Part shown: positions 61,582 through 64,000 of the stretch, piece after piece
Layout: each line of letters begins with the position of its first letter
Numbering within the stretch: the first letter of the stretch is position 1
DNA from: Sporosarcina jiandibaonis
GTDB lineage: Bacteria > Bacillota > Bacilli > Bacillales_A > Planococcaceae
DNA: 64,000 nucleotides
Assembly: GCF_013184495.1 (NCBI RefSeq)
Contig: NZ_JAAOIY010000004.1
Span: forward strand, 248,001-312,000
Reading direction: 5' to 3'
Made by a program: the position numbers and the translations under genes
Notes under the pieces: generated by a model
What the model saw: only the letters and a program-made list of their open reading frames with translations
Told to the model about the DNA's origin: nothing
Databases searched by the model: none

Positions 61582-62802
61582 ATGAAAGAGAACAAGTTAG
61601 GAAGCTTGCAAGATAATCAGAAGGTTACAAGAAGTGTCCTGCTTGGTGCAGCATTTTTAATGGCGACTTCTTCGATAGGTCCTGGCTTTTTAACGCAAAC
61701 CACAGTGTTTACACAGCAGTTGGCAGCAAGCTTCGGGTTTGTTATATTAATTTCCCTGATCTTAGATGTATTTGCGCAAATGAACGTTTGGAGAATCATT
61801 GCTGTATCCGGGTTGCGCGGTCAAGAGATTGCGAATAAAGTATTACCCGGACTCGGCGTCGTATTAGCCGTTTTAATTGTGATGGGCGGTCTCGCCTTTA
61901 ATATCGGAAATGTTGCAGGGGCAGGTCTTGGTTTAAACGCAATGATCGGGATTGATCCGATCATTGGAGCGATCATTAGCGGTGCATTCGCGATTTTTAT
62001 TTTCGTCGTGAAAGAAGCCGGAAAAGCAATGGATAGAGTCGCTCAAATTGCTGGAATTGTCATGGTGTTATTAATGTTGTATGTTGCAATTTCGACGACT
62101 CCGCCTGTTGGAGAAGCCATAGTCAATACGTTTAAACCGGAACAAATTAGTATATTTGCCATAGTGACACTTGTCGGTGGAACGGTTGGCGGATACATAA
62201 CATTTGCGGGTGGCCATCGTCTTTTAGATGCAGGTGTAAAAGGTATTGAATCATTACCCGAAGTTACAAAAAGTTCTATAATAGGTATCTTAGTGACAGG
62301 AATCATGAGAGTGGCATTATTCTTAGCAGTCCTCGGTGTTATCTCGAAAGGTCTTACGATCGATCCGGGAAATCCGCCAGCTTCGGTATTTCAACTTGCT
62401 GCCGGGAATATCGGATATAAAATATTCGGCGTTATTATGTGGGCTGCTGCGATTACATCAGTAGTAGGTGCAGCTTATACATCTGTTTCATTTATACGGT
62501 CATTCAGTCCGGTCATTGAAAAATATCACAATTGGATCATTATCCTATTCATCTTAATATCTACAATTACGTTTGCATTCGTTGGGCGACCTGTGAATAT
62601 TCTATTACTCGTTGGCGCTTTGAATGCGCTCATTTTGCCACTCGCACTTGGCACGCTATTAGTAGGTGCTTATAAAAAGGACATTGTCGGCAGTTATAAA
62701 CATCCGTTGTGGTTGGCAATTGGCGGGGGGATCGTTGTCGTGGTCATGGGGTATTTGGGGATTGTGACATTGATTGAACAAGTTCCTTTGCTTTTCAAAT
62801 AA
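61582..62802 (+). CDS. Nramp-family transporter (YcsG-like)
   Basis: A 406-residue Nramp-related membrane protein with about eleven helices, starting with TSSIGPGFLTQTTVFTQQ where true metal transporters have the DPGN motif. The missing Asp-Pro-Gly-Asn metal site suggests it does not carry manganese or iron. In the ycsF/pxp operon it more likely imports 5-oxoproline or a related amino acid. The gene follows pxpA by 16 bases. Confidence 0.88.
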   Translation: MKENKLGSLQDNQKVTRSVLLGAAFLMATSSIGPGFLTQTTVFTQQLAASFGFVILISLILDVFAQMNVWRIIAVSGLRGQEIANKVLPGLGVVLAVLIVMGGLAFNIGNVAGAGLGLNAMIGIDPIIGAIISGAFAIFIFVVKEAGKAMDRVAQIAGIVMVLLMLYVAISTTPPVGEAIVNTFKPEQISIFAIVTLVGGTVGGYITFAGGHRLLDAGVKGIESLPEVTKSSIIGILVTGIMRVALFLAVLGVISKGLTIDPGNPPASVFQLAAGNIGYKIFGVIMWAAAITSVVGAAYTSVSFIRSFSPVIEKYHNWIIILFILISTITFAFVGRPVNILLLVGALNALILPLALGTLLVGAYKKDIVGSYKHPLWLAIGGGIVVVVMGYLGIVTLIEQVPLLFK

Positions 62803-62834
62803 ATAAAGAGCTTCTCTAAAAAAGGAGTTATTAT

Positions 62835-63626
62835 ATGAAAAATTATGACATGATGGCACCAAATGAAATAAGAGAACTCATTCGGAATCAAACAATCACG
62901 GGTCCGACCGCGGGTATGTCAAAAGGATACACGCAAGCAAACTTAGTCATTATTAAGAAGGAACATGCTTTTGATTTTTTGTTGTTTTGCCAGCGAAATC
63001 CCAAAGCATGCCCCTTATTAGACGTCACTGAACCTGGTTCTTTCATTCCAAGCAAGATTGCGGACGGCGCCGATATTCGAAAAGACATTCCTAAATATAG
63101 GATATACAGGGATGGTGTCTATACGGAAGAAGTAAAAGACATCACGGCATACTGGGAAGAGGATATGGTCGGCTTCTTATTAGGTTGCAGTTTTACATTT
63201 GAAGCCCCGCTTATTGAAAGCGGGATTCCAATCCGCCATATCGAAGAAAACTGCAATGTTCCGATGTATAAAACGAATGTTCAATGCGAAAAAGCAGGTC
63301 TATTTGAAGGGCCCACTGTTGTGAGCATGCGGCCGATGAAGCCTGAAGATGCCATTCGCGCGGTCCAAATTACGAGTCGTTTCCCAGCTGTTCACGGGTC
63401 GCCGATTCATATCGGCGACCCAAGCCAAATTGGCATTGCGGATCTATCAAATCCTGATTTTGGTGATTCGGTAACAATTAAAGAAGGTGAAATTCCAGTA
63501 TTTTGGGCTTGCGGCGTGACCCCTCAAGCCGTCGCTATGCAAAGTAAACCTTCAATAATGATTACGCACGCACCGGGATGTATGTTCATCAGTGATGTGA
63601 AAGATGAAAAGTTGAGCGTTATTTAA
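62835..63626 (+). CDS. YcsI-type protein, D-glutamate cyclase/putative hydro-lyase family
   Basis: A 263-residue member of the YcsI family (DUF1445), long annotated as putative hydro-lyase and related to eukaryotic D-glutamate cyclase. Typical segments: PNEIRELIRNQTITGPTAGM, FLLFCQRNPKACPLLDV, FLLGCSFTFEAPL and THAPGCMFISDV. D-glutamate cyclase interconverts D-glutamate and 5-oxo-D-proline, which fits its place next to 5-oxoprolinase genes. Last gene of the operon. Confidence 0.9.
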   Translation: MKNYDMMAPNEIRELIRNQTITGPTAGMSKGYTQANLVIIKKEHAFDFLLFCQRNPKACPLLDVTEPGSFIPSKIADGADIRKDIPKYRIYRDGVYTEEVKDITAYWEEDMVGFLLGCSFTFEAPLIESGIPIRHIEENCNVPMYKTNVQCEKAGLFEGPTVVSMRPMKPEDAIRAVQITSRFPAVHGSPIHIGDPSQIGIADLSNPDFGDSVTIKEGEIPVFWACGVTPQAVAMQSKPSIMITHAPGCMFISDVKDEKLSVI

Positions 63627-63660
63627 AATAAACTCATATCAGACTTTGGATAAAGGGTAT

Positions 63661-63750
63661 GTGATGTATGGACACTTAGACGACACACTACAATTGCATG
63701 AAAAAAGGGGGGATCGGCTATTTAACACTTCGTCGATATTCCGATCACTA
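63661..63750. repeat. Partial palindromic repeat, copy 5
   Basis: Contains CACACTACAATTGCATGAAA, GGGGGGATCGGC and TTTAACACTTCGTCGATATT, matching the left arm and centre of the other copies with decay in the stem. The right arm is missing. Confidence 0.65.
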
Positions 63751-63751
63751 A

Positions 63752-63787
63752 AAAACTGACTTCCATAATGGAAAATCAGTTTTTTTA
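63752..63787 (+). terminator. Terminator of the pxpA operon
   Basis: AAAACTGA (63752-63759) pairs with TCAGTTTT (63776-63783), with an inner TCCA/TGGA stem and a T-run. Confidence 0.85.
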
Positions 63788-63836
63788 TTTACATAGTTTT
63801 TTAAAACTGAAAGCGAATCATCAATCATAATCCATT

Positions 63837-63875
63837 CGATTGCATAAAGTTTGAAGGGGATACCGACCATAAGCC
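63837..63875. repeat. Partial palindromic repeat, copy 6 (left half only)
   Basis: CGATTGCATAAAGTTTGAAG followed by GGGATACCGACCATAAGCC matches the left inner arm of copies 1 to 4; the right half is absent. The remaining bases to the window end show no gene. Confidence 0.55.
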
Positions 63876-64000
63876 AAGAGGGAAAAGCCAAATCCATTCC
63901 CAAAGCGCCAAGCAGATATAGTGGGAATTTCCAATACATCAAAAAAGTATTAATTATAGAATTCAGAATTTATGCAGAGGGAATTTACAAAACCTTTACA

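Noticed and set aside
63748..63942. Minus-strand 64-codon ORF near the window end
   Set aside because: Overlaps a terminator and a repeat fragment.
1..64000. tRNA, rRNA, riboswitch or prophage genes
   Set aside because: None was recognised on either strand by eye; a covariance-model search would be needed to exclude small RNAs.

Overview
The window is 64 kb of an AT-rich Gram-positive chromosome, most likely from a Bacillales member of the Planococcaceae/Bacillaceae type. Evidence: strong AGGAGG ribosome-binding sites, several TTG and GTG starts, lipoprotein solute-binding proteins, CcpA-type cre sites, and a pxpA/Nramp/ycsI block as in Bacillus. No rRNA, tRNA, CRISPR or prophage was seen. 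Almost everything is accessory catabolism: self-contained uptake, regulation and degradation cassettes placed end to end, separated by hairpin terminators and by copies of a roughly 130-bp palindromic repeat.

Layout. (A) 1-11457: an OpuC-type betaine ABC importer, two paralogous cyclase-family hydrolases, an IclR regulator, a UbiD-family decarboxylase, an ammonia-lyase homologue that has lost the MIO serine, an SDR whose catalytic Tyr is Asn, an allantoinase/hydantoinase, an N-carbamoyl amino acid amidohydrolase and a YeiH-type exporter. It reads as a pathway for a nitrogen-ring betaine or similar compound. (B) 12163-22449: a LacI regulator with two operators, a ribose-type ABC importer, two M20 amidohydrolases, a ribokinase and a GATase-like protein. 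(C) 23174-30945: a TAXI-type TRAP transporter, a GntR/FadR regulator, GlcD/GlcF-type oxidase subunits and L-2-hydroxyglutarate oxidase, for 2-hydroxy acid oxidation. (D) 31357-38356: a secreted M14 peptidase, CdaR, glycerate kinase, a KdgT-type permease, and a LarA-type racemase with LarE. (E) 38725-44719: a nucleoside/deoxyribose salvage operon (DeoC, HutC-type GntR, sugar kinase, two nucleoside hydrolases, NupC).

(F) 44940-46274: an intact IS3/IS150-type insertion sequence sitting in the end of a repeat copy. (G) 46656-56582: a ROK regulator, sugar ABC importer without ATPase, GH125-like glycosidase, ROK kinase, a second glycerate kinase and mannose-6-phosphate isomerase. The simplest reading is use of a mannosyl-glycerate type solute: uptake, cleavage, then separate phosphorylation of the sugar and of glycerate. 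(H) 56784-58518: a lipoprotein version of MTA/SAH nucleosidase and a small membrane protein. (I) 58819-63626: divergent 5-oxoprolinase genes (pxpC, pxpB; pxpA, Nramp-type transporter, ycsI-type D-glutamate cyclase family).

The points most worth following up are the MIO-less lyase locus, the GH125-like/glycerate kinase operon, the palindromic repeat family (four good copies plus partial ones), the lipoprotein nucleosidase, and a pseudoknot-like leader before the carbamoylase at 21112. All functions are read from sequence motifs and gene order alone; no database search was possible.
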